From the NCBI RefSeq assembly GCF_937958655.1, contig NZ_CALGNH010000007.1, positions 1 to 56,502 on the forward strand: a DNA stretch of 56,502 nucleotides, in the 5' to 3' direction. Under the pieces are notes generated by a model. That model saw nothing but the letters and a program-made list of their open reading frames with translations. It was not told where the DNA came from and ran no database searches. The position numbers and the translations under genes are program-made. Shown in pieces: positions 49,304 to 56,502 of this stretch. Source of the stretch: an uncultured Winogradskyella sp. GTDB taxonomy: Bacteria > Bacteroidota > Bacteroidia > Flavobacteriales > Flavobacteriaceae. Numbering within the stretch: position 1 is the stretch's first letter; each line of letters starts with the position of its first letter.

Positions 49304-50752
49304 CTAATAGTAAGCATAGCGTCTTACCTTAGAAATGTACTTTGCTAATCTTATAACTTGGTGGCTGTATCCATATTCATTATCATACCAAACATAGATA
49401 ACGGCATTTTTACCGTCTTTTCTAACAATAGTGGCCTTACTGTCATAGATTGAAGGAGCAGAGCTACCTACAATATCACTAGAAACGAGTTCATCACTCA
49501 TTTCATATTTAATTTGTTCAACTAAATGGCCTTCGAGCGCATATTTTTTCATTATGGTGTTTAAACTCTGTACAGATGTCTTTTTAGCTAGTTCTAAATT
49601 AAGAATGGCAAGCGAACCATTGGGTACAGGAACACGTATAGCATTAGAAGTTAGTTTCCCCTCTAGAGAAGGCAATGCTTTACTTACAGCTTTACCTGCT
49701 CCAGTTTCGGTAATTACCATATTTAAACCTGCCGCTCTACCACGTCTATATTTTTTATGGAAATTATCTACTAAGTTCTGATCGTTGGTGTAGGCATGTA
49801 TGGTCTCTAAATGCCCAGACTTTACGCCAAAAGAATCTTCAATAGCCTTTAAAACAGGCGTAATAGCATTGGTTGTGCATGATGCAGCCGAGAAAATATC
49901 TACCTTATCTGGGCTGTGTTCTAAATGATTAACACCATGTACAATATTTGGTATGCCTTTGCCAGGTGCGGTTAATAATACTTTGCTTGCGCCTTTAGCT
50001 TTAAGGTGTCTACTTAGTGCTTCATCATCTCTAAAGGCTCCTGTGTTATCTATGATTAAGGCATTATTAATGCCGTACGTTGTATAATCAATTGCTTCTG
50101 GTGCGTTAGCAGAAATAATATTTACGGTAGTCCCATTAATAATTAAGGCACTATTTTTAACATCAATAGTCACCATGCCCGAAAAATCTCCATGTACAGA
50201 GTCGTTACGTAATAGGGAAGCACGTTTTTCTAAAACAGATGCGTTAATCTCGCCTCGGGTTACAATGGCTCTAAGACGTAATTGATTACCCTTGCCAGTA
50301 CGCGTCATTAACTCGCGCGCTACAAGTCTACCAATTCTACCAAAACCATAAAGTACAACATCTTTAGGCTCTATATTTTTGGATTTTTTAGCATCAGCAA
50401 GTTTTGCTGAAACAAAGGCTATGGCGTTATTGTATTTTTGGTCTTCTAAATGATATTCATAGGTAAGTTTACCAATATCTAATTTTGAAGGTGGAAGGTT
50501 AAGCTTTTTAATAGCTTGCGCAATCTCTACAGAATCAAAGATTGAAATTGGTTTCTGTACAAATGCACCAGCGTATTCATGCAGATTTAAAATTTCACTG
50601 ACTTTTCTGTCAATTAATTGATTTCTGAATAAAACAAGCTCTATGGAATTGTCGTACCAAAGATCGCTGACCGTTTTAATAAACTCAACCGTAGCTCTTC
50701 TACGATCTGCCTGAAAGGCTAACTCTTTTTCGTAAGTGTCGTTAAAACCCAT
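49304..50752 (-). CDS. gap: Glyceraldehyde-3-phosphate dehydrogenase, long form
   Basis: 482 residues, about 140 longer than ordinary GAPDH because of an N-terminal helical extension (residues 1-125, MGFNDTYEKELAFQADRRRA). The Rossmann domain begins VVLYGFGRIGRLVAREL, and the catalytic site SAASCTTNAITPVLKAIE (Cys near residue 290) and ETIHAYTNDQNLVDNFHKK (His) are intact. The acidic residue that normally follows strand 2 and selects NAD is absent: the region reads LRAIVTRGEI, with Arg instead. That favours NADP, so the enzyme may run toward glucose synthesis. Terminator hairpins bracket the gene. Confidence 0.94.
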   Translation of the reverse strand: MGFNDTYEKELAFQADRRRATVEFIKTVSDLWYDNSIELVLFRNQLIDRKVSEILNLHEYAGAFVQKPISIFDSVEIAQAIKKLNLPPSKLDIGKLTYEYHLEDQKYNNAIAFVSAKLADAKKSKNIEPKDVVLYGFGRIGRLVARELMTRTGKGNQLRLRAIVTRGEINASVLEKRASLLRNDSVHGDFSGMVTIDVKNSALIINGTTVNIISANAPEAIDYTTYGINNALIIDNTGAFRDDEALSRHLKAKGASKVLLTAPGKGIPNIVHGVNHLEHSPDKVDIFSAASCTTNAITPVLKAIEDSFGVKSGHLETIHAYTNDQNLVDNFHKKYRRGRAAGLNMVITETGAGKAVSKALPSLEGKLTSNAIRVPVPNGSLAILNLELAKKTSVQSLNTIMKKYALEGHLVEQIKYEMSDELVSSDIVGSSAPSIYDSKATIVRKDGKNAVIYVWYDNEYGYSHQVIRLAKYISKVRRYAYY

Positions 50753-50830
50753 TCTTAGATTGATTTAGTAGTTTTGATTTGGCGTAAAAATACATATTTC
50801 AAACGTTTTCGTAGCGTATTTTACCGAAAA

Positions 50831-50869
50831 TAAAAAACCCTTTAAAGAATAATTTCTTAAAGGGTTTTT
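50831..50869 (-). terminator. Terminator after the Deg/HtrA gene
   Basis: AAAACCCTTTAA pairs with TTAAAGGGTTTT (12 bp, 11-nt loop), followed on minus by a T run. It separates the protease gene from GAPDH. Confidence 0.88.
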
Positions 50870-50890
50870 ATGATCGAAATTTTGATGGAT

Positions 50891-52294
50891 TTATCTAAAG
50901 TTGTAAACTACTTTTTCGCCTTCTTTGTTAATGACTTCGATTCGCAGCGGTTCTCCTAAGTTTCTAGATTTGAGTACATTTTGTGCATCATCTACAGAGT
51001 AAAGCTTTTTGCCATTAATTCGGGTTACAATACTTCCTTCTTTAATACCCTCACGATTCCAATATGGTTTATAATTTTCATCAAACTTAGAAATTTTTAT
51101 ACCATAATCTACACCATATTTTTTTAAGTCATTTTTTGAGGCATTCTTTACAAATCCTATAGTTTCTACAATGTAAGTTGATGGTTTTAGTAAAGTAACA
51201 GATACAACTTCTTCATCTCCGTTTCTAATTAATGTTACATTAACCACATCATTCGGATTCTTAGTTTTTAAATAACCGCTTAGGTCTGAGAATTTACTGA
51301 TTTCAACATTATCTAATTTCTTTATTATGTCACCAGACTTTATACCTGCTTTTTCAGCACCAGTTTCTTCTTGTACCTCGCTTACATAAAAACCTTCGGT
51401 AATATCTAATCCTTTTTCTTCTGCAAATGCACTATTAAGTGTTCCACCAACAACACCAAGTATTCCATTTTGTACATTGCCGTACTCCATAATGTCATTA
51501 ACGATTTTTCGGGCAATGTTACTTGGTACAGCAAAGGAATACCCTATATAGGAACCCGTTCTAGAAGATATGGCTGTATTAATGCCAATTAAATCTCCAT
51601 TTGTGTTTACTAAAGCTCCACCAGAATTACCAGGGTTTACTGCAGCATCTGTTTGTATAAAGGACTGTGTATTTTTACCACTAAGATCTCTAGACTTAGC
51701 GCTAATAATACCTGCGGTGACTGTAGAATTTAAATTAAAAGGATTACCTACTGCCAAGACCCACTCACCAATCTTGGCATTGTCAGAATCTCCAAATGCC
51801 ATAAACGGCAAATCGTCATTGGTTTCTATTTTAAGCAAGGCTATGTCTGTGGCCTCATCAGTGCCAATGAGTTCTGCCATATATGATTTATTGTTATTTA
51901 AGGTAATACTAATCTCGTTAGCATTTTTAATAACATGATTGTTAGTGACGATATAACCTGTTGGTGAAATTATAACTCCACTACCTGTGCCTACTTGAGC
52001 GCGTTGCGAGTTACGACCAAAAAATAAATCCTCCATACTCATCGGTGCCGTAACAATAGAGGTGTTTTTTACATGTACCACAGCGTCCAATGATTTTTCG
52101 GCTGCCTCTATAAAATTTGGCACCTCGGCAACAGCGGTATTGGTAGTATTAGTGGTAGGAACATAAATAGGTAAATCAGAAACTTGTTCTACAGTTACCT
52201 GTTCTTTTTCTTCTTCTACAAAAAGCTTGTAACCTCCTAAGGCTAAAACACCACCTAATGCAGAAACACAAATTAAAGTTAGAATCTTCTTCAT
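50891..52294 (-). CDS. Periplasmic serine protease of the Deg/HtrA family
   Basis: 467 residues. An N-terminal membrane/signal segment (LTLICVSALGGVLALGGYKL), then the trypsin-like domain with catalytic His120 (TNNHVIKNAN), Asp150 (ATDIALLKI) and Ser224 (PGNSGGAL). Two PDZ domains follow (about residues 270-360, with ITEGFYVSEVQEETGAEKAG, and 375-465). The layout is that of DegP/DegQ, which degrade or refold envelope proteins under stress. No regulator gene is adjacent; a terminator separates it from GAPDH. Whether it is DegP-, DegQ- or DegS-like cannot be told. Confidence 0.94.
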   Translation of the reverse strand: MKKILTLICVSALGGVLALGGYKLFVEEEKEQVTVEQVSDLPIYVPTTNTTNTAVAEVPNFIEAAEKSLDAVVHVKNTSIVTAPMSMEDLFFGRNSQRAQVGTGSGVIISPTGYIVTNNHVIKNANEISITLNNNKSYMAELIGTDEATDIALLKIETNDDLPFMAFGDSDNAKIGEWVLAVGNPFNLNSTVTAGIISAKSRDLSGKNTQSFIQTDAAVNPGNSGGALVNTNGDLIGINTAISSRTGSYIGYSFAVPSNIARKIVNDIMEYGNVQNGILGVVGGTLNSAFAEEKGLDITEGFYVSEVQEETGAEKAGIKSGDIIKKLDNVEISKFSDLSGYLKTKNPNDVVNVTLIRNGDEEVVSVTLLKPSTYIVETIGFVKNASKNDLKKYGVDYGIKISKFDENYKPYWNREGIKEGSIVTRINGKKLYSVDDAQNVLKSRNLGEPLRIEVINKEGEKVVYNFR

Positions 52295-52427
52295 AATTTT
52301 CAGATTTATATTACAATGTATTTAACGATTAAAGTTAGAAATTTATTGAATTGTTTTTATCTTTTAACGACTATTTAACGTCAACTTTAACTGCCTTTTA
52401 ACAGCTCGTTTTACGCCCTAATATTGT

Positions 52428-52435
52428 TATATTTG
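52428..52435 (+). promoter_or_regulatory. -7 box of dapF, nearly leaderless
   Basis: TATATTTG ends 10 bp before the dapF ATG at 52446. A start point a few bases downstream leaves a leader of at most about five bases. The dapF N-terminus (MNISFYKYQGTGNDFIIIDN) fits the family, so the ATG is not misplaced. Confidence 0.5.
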
Positions 52436-52445
52436 TGCTCATATT

Positions 52446-53225
52446 ATGAATATATCTTTTTATAAATACCAAGGCACAGGAAACGATTTCATTATTATTG
52501 ATAATCGTTTGCAACTTATAGACAAGAATAATACCAAACGCATCGCAGAATTGTGTGACCGACGATTTGGCATTGGAGCAGATGGTTTTATCCTTCTAGA
52601 GAATGATAAAAATTCTGATTTTAAAATGGTCTATTACAACGCAGATGGCAACGAGAGTACCATGTGTGGTAATGGCGGACGATGCATTACTGCTTTTGCA
52701 AAGTTTTTAGGAATTATAAATAATGAAACCGAGTTTGAAGCAATTGACGGTTTACACAAAGCCAAAATAGAAAATAATATTGTGCATTTGCAAATGCAAG
52801 AGGTAGCTGACATAAAGACCTTTGATGAGCATTTGTTTTTAGATACAGGCTCTCCTCATCATATAAAATTAGTCTCAAATATTGAAGAATTTGATGTTAA
52901 AACTAATGGCTCACAGATACGTTATGGTGCGCTTTATGGTAAAGCAGGTAGTAATGTAAATTTTGTTGAGCAATTATCAGAAAGTCAGTTTGCAGTAAGA
53001 ACTTACGAGCGTGGAGTAGAAGATGAGACCCTCTCTTGTGGTACAGGCGTAACGGCTGTTGCTTTAGCTATGCACCATTCCGCAAAGACCAAAACTAATG
53101 AAGTAACTTTAAAAACTCAAGGAGGTCAACTAAAAGTAAGTTTTGAGACCACTACTAATGGTTATAAAAACATTTGGTTGATAGGCCCTGCTGAGCAAGT
53201 GTTTAAAGGTGAGCTTAAATGGTAA
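52446..53225 (+). CDS. dapF: Diaminopimelate epimerase
   Basis: 259 residues. It converts LL- to meso-diaminopimelate for lysine and peptidoglycan. Both active-site cysteines are present: NADGNESTMCGNGGRCI (Cys near residue 75) and DETLSCGTGVTAVALA (Cys near 197). Start MNISFYKYQGTGNDF is canonical. First gene of a compact plus-strand run, dapF-GNAT-mltG-DUF2279, with overlaps or gaps of a few bases. Its promoter lies almost on the start codon. Confidence 0.97.
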   Translation: MNISFYKYQGTGNDFIIIDNRLQLIDKNNTKRIAELCDRRFGIGADGFILLENDKNSDFKMVYYNADGNESTMCGNGGRCITAFAKFLGIINNETEFEAIDGLHKAKIENNIVHLQMQEVADIKTFDEHLFLDTGSPHHIKLVSNIEEFDVKTNGSQIRYGALYGKAGSNVNFVEQLSESQFAVRTYERGVEDETLSCGTGVTAVALAMHHSAKTKTNEVTLKTQGGQLKVSFETTTNGYKNIWLIGPAEQVFKGELKW

Positions 53226-53743
53226 GTTTAAAAGGTAAACATATTCTATTAAGGGCTTTAGAGCCAGAAGATCTCGATTTTATTTACGAGATTGAAAATG
53301 ATGAATCCTTATGGGAATTAAGCGATACACAAACACCGTATTCAAGATATTTGATTAAACAATATCTTGAAAATGCATATCAAGATATTTACGAAGCTAA
53401 GCAATTACGGTTGGTCATTTGTACACCTAATGACTGCACTATTGGCCTTATAGACGTTTTCGATTTTAATATAAAGAACAAACGCGCAGGTATTGGTATA
53501 TTAATTAAGGATAAATCTAATAGAGATATTGGTTACGGCAAGGAGGCTTTACAGTTATTAGTGGATTATTGTTTTGAGGCGCTTCACCTACATCAGGTTT
53601 ATGCCAATATTTCTGAAAATAATACGGCTAGTCTAAAGTTGTTTAAAAACAACGGTTTTAAAACTATAGGTTTAAAAGAAGACTGGAGTTTTGATGGTAA
53701 ACAGTTTTTAAACGAATATATTTTACAACGTATTAATGCTTAA
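53219..53743 (+). CDS. GNAT family N-acetyltransferase (RimJ/SpeG type)
   Basis: 174 residues. ILLRALEPEDLDFIYEIEND opens a RimJ-type domain, and RAGIGILIKDKSNRDIGYGK carries the acetyl-CoA loop (DIGYGKEAL, a variant of RGxGxG). YANISENNTASLKLFKNNGF ends the fold. It overlaps dapF by 7 bp. The target is unknown (ribosomal protein N-terminus, spermidine or a cell-wall amine are all possible). Context suggests coordinated expression with envelope genes. Confidence 0.92.
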   Translation: MVSLKGKHILLRALEPEDLDFIYEIENDESLWELSDTQTPYSRYLIKQYLENAYQDIYEAKQLRLVICTPNDCTIGLIDVFDFNIKNKRAGIGILIKDKSNRDIGYGKEALQLLVDYCFEALHLHQVYANISENNTASLKLFKNNGFKTIGLKEDWSFDGKQFLNEYILQRINA

Positions 53744-53746
53744 TAG

Positions 53747-54790
53747 ATGTATATAAAGAAAATACTTTGGGCTATTGCCCTAATTGGTTTAGTCATATTT
53801 GGTGTTATAGCCTACTATATTTATGGTGCTATGTTTGAACCAAATACTAAGTTTAATGAAGAGAAGGCTTACATTTATGTGCCAACAAAGTCAAATTATC
53901 TTCAGGTAAGACAGCAATTAGAGCCGCTTTTAGAAGATATGGGTACTTTTGATGCCCTTGCAAAACAAAAAAAATATACTTCTAATATTAAAGCTGGGCG
54001 TTTTCAGATTTTAAAAGGAATGAATAACAATGAAATTATTAATTCCATTAGAAGCAAAAATTTACCGCTAAAAATAGCATTTAATAATCAGCATACACTA
54101 CAAGATTTAGCAGGGCGTATTAGCGCTCAGCTTGAAGCCGATAGCTTATCACTTATAAAAGTTATGACCGAAGCTTCGTTTTTAGATAAAAACGGATTTA
54201 CCAAAGCTACCGCACTAGGCATGTACTTGCCTAATAGCTATGAGTTTTTTTGGAACACCTCTGCTAAGGGTTTTAGAGATAAAATGTTAAAAGCATACCA
54301 TCGGTTTTGGAATGATGCAAGGCGTGCAAAAGCTAAAGCACTTCATCTCTCACCAGAAGAGGTAATGACTTTAGCATCTATTGTGCACGAAGAATCTAAA
54401 CAACCCAACGAGCAACCTCGTGTTGCTGGTGTCTATTTAAATCGTCTCAGAATAGGCATGCCATTACAAGCTGATCCAACACTTAAGTTTGCAGCATATC
54501 AATTACCAAAATACAAGAATACTATCATTAGGCGCGTGTTAAATATTCACAAAGAAATAGATTCACCTTACAATACCTATAAAAATTTAGGCTTGCCACC
54601 AGGACCAATAGCTATGCCAGATTTATCTGCTGTAAAAGCCGTTTTAAATCCAGAAAAACATGATTATCTTTATTTTGCAGCCGACGCAAAGCGAATTGGT
54701 TATCATAAGTTTGCAAAAACCCTTAGGCAGCATAATAATAACGCCATACAATATCAAAGGTACTTGTCTTCTCAAGGTATTAATAGATAG
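53747..54790 (+). CDS. mltG: Endolytic transglycosylase MltG
   Basis: 347 residues. One N-terminal membrane helix (ILWAIALIGLVIFGVIAYYI), a LysM-like subdomain, then the YceG core with EVMTLASIVHEESKQPNEQP (catalytic Glu) and VYLNRLRIGMPLQADPTLKF, and SPYNTYKNLGLPPGPIAMPD near the end. MltG cuts nascent glycan strands and so sets their length. It starts 3 bp after the GNAT stop and ends 2 bp before the DUF2279 start. Family and topology are standard. Confidence 0.96.
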   Translation: MYIKKILWAIALIGLVIFGVIAYYIYGAMFEPNTKFNEEKAYIYVPTKSNYLQVRQQLEPLLEDMGTFDALAKQKKYTSNIKAGRFQILKGMNNNEIINSIRSKNLPLKIAFNNQHTLQDLAGRISAQLEADSLSLIKVMTEASFLDKNGFTKATALGMYLPNSYEFFWNTSAKGFRDKMLKAYHRFWNDARRAKAKALHLSPEEVMTLASIVHEESKQPNEQPRVAGVYLNRLRIGMPLQADPTLKFAAYQLPKYKNTIIRRVLNIHKEIDSPYNTYKNLGLPPGPIAMPDLSAVKAVLNPEKHDYLYFAADAKRIGYHKFAKTLRQHNNNAIQYQRYLSSQGINR

Positions 54791-54792
54791 GC

Positions 54793-55698
54793 TTGAGGTG
54801 GTTAAAATACCATATCATCTTTTGGCTTAGTGTCTCTGGTGTCGTAGCATCGCAATCTCAGTTAAATCAGTTTTTAAAACCTAGTGACACACTACATACC
54901 GCAAGGAGAAATGGGTTAATTATTACTGAAGCGTCATTGGCAACCTTAACCTTAATTAGTTTAGATCAATTATGGTATGCCGATTATCCGCGGTCTCATT
55001 TTAAAACTATTGATGATAGTAACGAATGGTTACAAATGGATAAGTTTGGGCATGTGTTTTCATCTTATCAATTAGGAAGAATTGGTGCCAACGCATTACG
55101 TTGGTCTGGTGTAAGTAGAAAAGATCAATTAATTTATGGCGCTACACTAGGTTTAGGTTTTCTCACTGCTGTTGAGGTTATGGATGGTTTTTCTGAAGAA
55201 TGGGGATTTTCATGGACAGATATGCTTGCAAATACGATAGGAACTGGCTTGTATATTGGCCAAGATGTGTTATGGCAAGAGCAACGTTTCATTTTAAAAT
55301 ATTCATTTCACAGAACTTCGTTTGCTAAGCAACGTCCAGATAAATTAGGCAATGGGCTAACTGAAGAATTTTTAAAAGATTATAATGGACAAACGTATTG
55401 GCTAAGTGCAAATATCAATTCATTTTTAAAAACAGATTATATTCCTAATTGGCTCAATTTAGCGTTTGGCTATGGTGCTGACGGTATGTTAACAGGTGAC
55501 GCAAATGATCCTCTATTTTTAAACCAAAATAGAACCCGTCAGTATTACCTAAGTTTAGACATCGATTTAACACGCATAAAGACAAATTCTCAGGTCTTAA
55601 AAACACTTTTTAGCGTTTTTAACGTTATTAAGATCCCTTTTCCTACCATAGAACTTAATAGTAAAGGTCGTGCGAAGCTGCATTATATTTACTTTTAA
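54793..55698 (+). CDS. DUF2279 family outer-membrane-associated protein
   Basis: 301 residues starting at TTG (TTGAGGTGGTTAAAATAC), 2 bp after mltG; no earlier in-frame ATG exists. Signal segment YHIIFWLSVSGVVASQSQ. The DUF2279 (YfiM-like) region is DSNEWLQMDKFGHVFSSYQL with LGLGFLTAVEVMDGFSEEWG then FSWTDMLANTIG. The domain is found in lipoproteins and outer-membrane proteins and has unknown function. Last gene of the dapF operon. No lipobox was found, so it is likely soluble periplasmic or barrel-linked. Confidence 0.88.
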   Translation: MRWLKYHIIFWLSVSGVVASQSQLNQFLKPSDTLHTARRNGLIITEASLATLTLISLDQLWYADYPRSHFKTIDDSNEWLQMDKFGHVFSSYQLGRIGANALRWSGVSRKDQLIYGATLGLGFLTAVEVMDGFSEEWGFSWTDMLANTIGTGLYIGQDVLWQEQRFILKYSFHRTSFAKQRPDKLGNGLTEEFLKDYNGQTYWLSANINSFLKTDYIPNWLNLAFGYGADGMLTGDANDPLFLNQNRTRQYYLSLDIDLTRIKTNSQVLKTLFSVFNVIKIPFPTIELNSKGRAKLHYIYF

Positions 55699-55750
55699 TA
55701 ACTTTTAACAAAGCTTAACGTTCTGAATTTCAGTATATCTATATAAGTTG

Positions 55751-55758
55751 TATATTTG
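55751..55758 (+). promoter_or_regulatory. -7 box of the lysozyme-like gene
   Basis: TATATTTG, a perfect TAnnTTTG, is 57 nt before the ATG at 55816. No correctly spaced TTG was found. Confidence 0.45.
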
Positions 55759-55815
55759 CACGAGAATTTTATGAAGCAGTTGGGGACTGTTTTATGAGTT
55801 TAATAATTGGCTGTT

Positions 55816-56469
55816 ATGACTAAAAATAGCATTAAGAATATTGTATTACCATTTGCAATTTGTTTGCTTGTTGCCTTAGCTTTATATCCTAATTCTAGTT
55901 TAAATCCCGAATTGTATTCGACCAAGGGACTAGATTTAAATTATAATATGTCTTCTGAATTGGCGATGACTGAAGAAAAGACGTCTAACACATCTTTATT
56001 TACACCTCATTTAGGATATTCATTTCAGGGTTTTAAAGAAGCTTTAGCGTTTAAAGAATCTCAAGGTAATTACTTTACCGTAAATACTTTAGGGTATTTA
56101 GGAAAGTACCAATTTGGCTCTGAAACCTTAAAACTTTTAGGGATTTATACACCAAATCAGTTTTTGTATAGTCCAGAATTACAAGAAAAAGCTTTTATTG
56201 CCAATGCATCGCGTAACAAATGGGTACTAAGAAAAGATATTAAACGCTTTGAGGGAAAGGTTATATCTGGAGTTAAAATAACAGAATCTGGTATTTTAGC
56301 TGCAGCACACTTAGCTGGCCCAGGGAGTGTTAAAAAGTTTTTAAGGAGCTACGGAGCCAACAACATTTCTGATGCTTACGGCTCTACAATTAAGCATTAT
56401 ATGAAAACCTTTTCTGGTTACGATACGTCTATAATTACCCCAAATAAAAAGGCAAAAGCCATCCTTTAA
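55816..56469 (+). CDS. Lysozyme-like (SLT-superfamily) exported protein
   Basis: 217 residues from MTKNSIKNIVLPFAICLLVA; an in-frame TTG three codons upstream is less likely. After the signal/anchor segment and a linker of about 50 residues, KEALAFKESQGNYFTVNTLG then YLGKYQFGSETLKLLGI forms a lysozyme-like site with Glu in FKESQG and a GKYQFG strand. GILAAAHLAGPGSVKKFLRS follows. It may cut peptidoglycan, or be an inactive relative. It stands alone after the dapF operon with its own promoter. Family assignment is moderate. Confidence 0.78.
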   Translation: MTKNSIKNIVLPFAICLLVALALYPNSSLNPELYSTKGLDLNYNMSSELAMTEEKTSNTSLFTPHLGYSFQGFKEALAFKESQGNYFTVNTLGYLGKYQFGSETLKLLGIYTPNQFLYSPELQEKAFIANASRNKWVLRKDIKRFEGKVISGVKITESGILAAAHLAGPGSVKKFLRSYGANNISDAYGSTIKHYMKTFSGYDTSIITPNKKAKAIL

Positions 56470-56502
56470 TCTTTTTGAATTATAAATATAGCAGGTCTCT
56501 TA

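Overview
The window is about 56.5 kb of AT-rich chromosomal DNA from a member of the Flavobacteriaceae (Bacteroidota). Several independent signs point there. Many promoters fit the Bacteroidota pattern (TTG, a gap of about 19-20, then TAnnTTTG). There are type IX secretion (T9SS) C-terminal sorting domains, Bacteroidota-style lipoproteins (short signal, SC box), DUF1800/DUF1501, DUF4199 and DUF4252 families, the alternative GlmU-like protein, and dispersed repeats of the form TGAGCGTAGTCGAAAT. The genus cannot be fixed by reading alone. I see no prophage, CRISPR array, tRNA or rRNA gene and no intact transposase; this is mostly core genome.

Layout. 1-4.8 kb (minus): a probable operon of DUF4199 membrane protein, GT2 polyprenyl-type glycosyltransferase, phosphohexomutase and an MsbA-like ABC exporter cut by the window edge. 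4.9-11.1 kb (plus): ribosomal protein L31 type B, GlmU-like sugar nucleotidyltransferase, a PD40 propeller protein, and a DUF1800/DUF1501 secreted pair. 11.1-19.1 kb: oligopeptide-type binding lipoprotein, mtaB, a lipocalin-like lipoprotein, a small GNAT-like protein, alpha/beta hydrolase, lytic transglycosylase, cardiolipin synthase and a TPR membrane protein. 19.2-26.1 kb: rpmH (too short for ordinary ORF calling), carB without its allosteric domain, two T9SS-domain genes related by a local duplication, acyl-CoA thioesterase and rmuC. 26.2-31.8 kb: a vitamin B12 uptake locus (BtuFCD-like ABC genes on minus; cobalamin riboswitch plus TonB-dependent receptor on plus). 32-35.9 kb: S41 peptidase lipoprotein, diverging from an ECF sigma factor / membrane anti-sigma-like / DUF4252 x2 operon. 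35.9-43.5 kb: purB and a coupled small membrane protein, a HEAT-like protein, a 4-TM protein coupled to a helix-hairpin-helix lipoprotein, a glycosyltransferase, aldo/keto reductase, a zinc-less sirtuin and trmH. 43.5-50.8 kb (all minus): carboxypeptidase-regulatory-domain protein, DEAD-box helicase with a long structured leader, several envelope lipoproteins and a long-form GAPDH. 50.9-56.5 kb: HtrA/Deg protease, then dapF-GNAT-mltG-DUF2279 as one tight envelope operon and a lysozyme-like protein.

The most notable material is not a classic gene cluster. First, a family of dispersed palindromic repeats fills the gaps between genes, sits inside the B12 operon, forms a hairpin 8 nt before the mtaB start, and has entered three coding sequences in frame. 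Second, two 133-bp MITE-like elements with terminal inverted repeats, and one longer relative, lie immediately behind stop codons. Third, the start codon of the glycosyltransferase at 39.6 kb is at the tip of a perfect 18-bp hairpin. Fourth, deaD has a leader of about 185 nt with four hairpins. Fifth, an orphan signal-peptide-plus-sorting-domain gene arose by duplication next to a thioesterase, leaving a thioesterase remnant behind. Two gene-free stretches exceed 300 bases: 23276-23709 (thioesterase remnant and an unexplained open frame) and 29356-29809 (cobalamin riboswitch).
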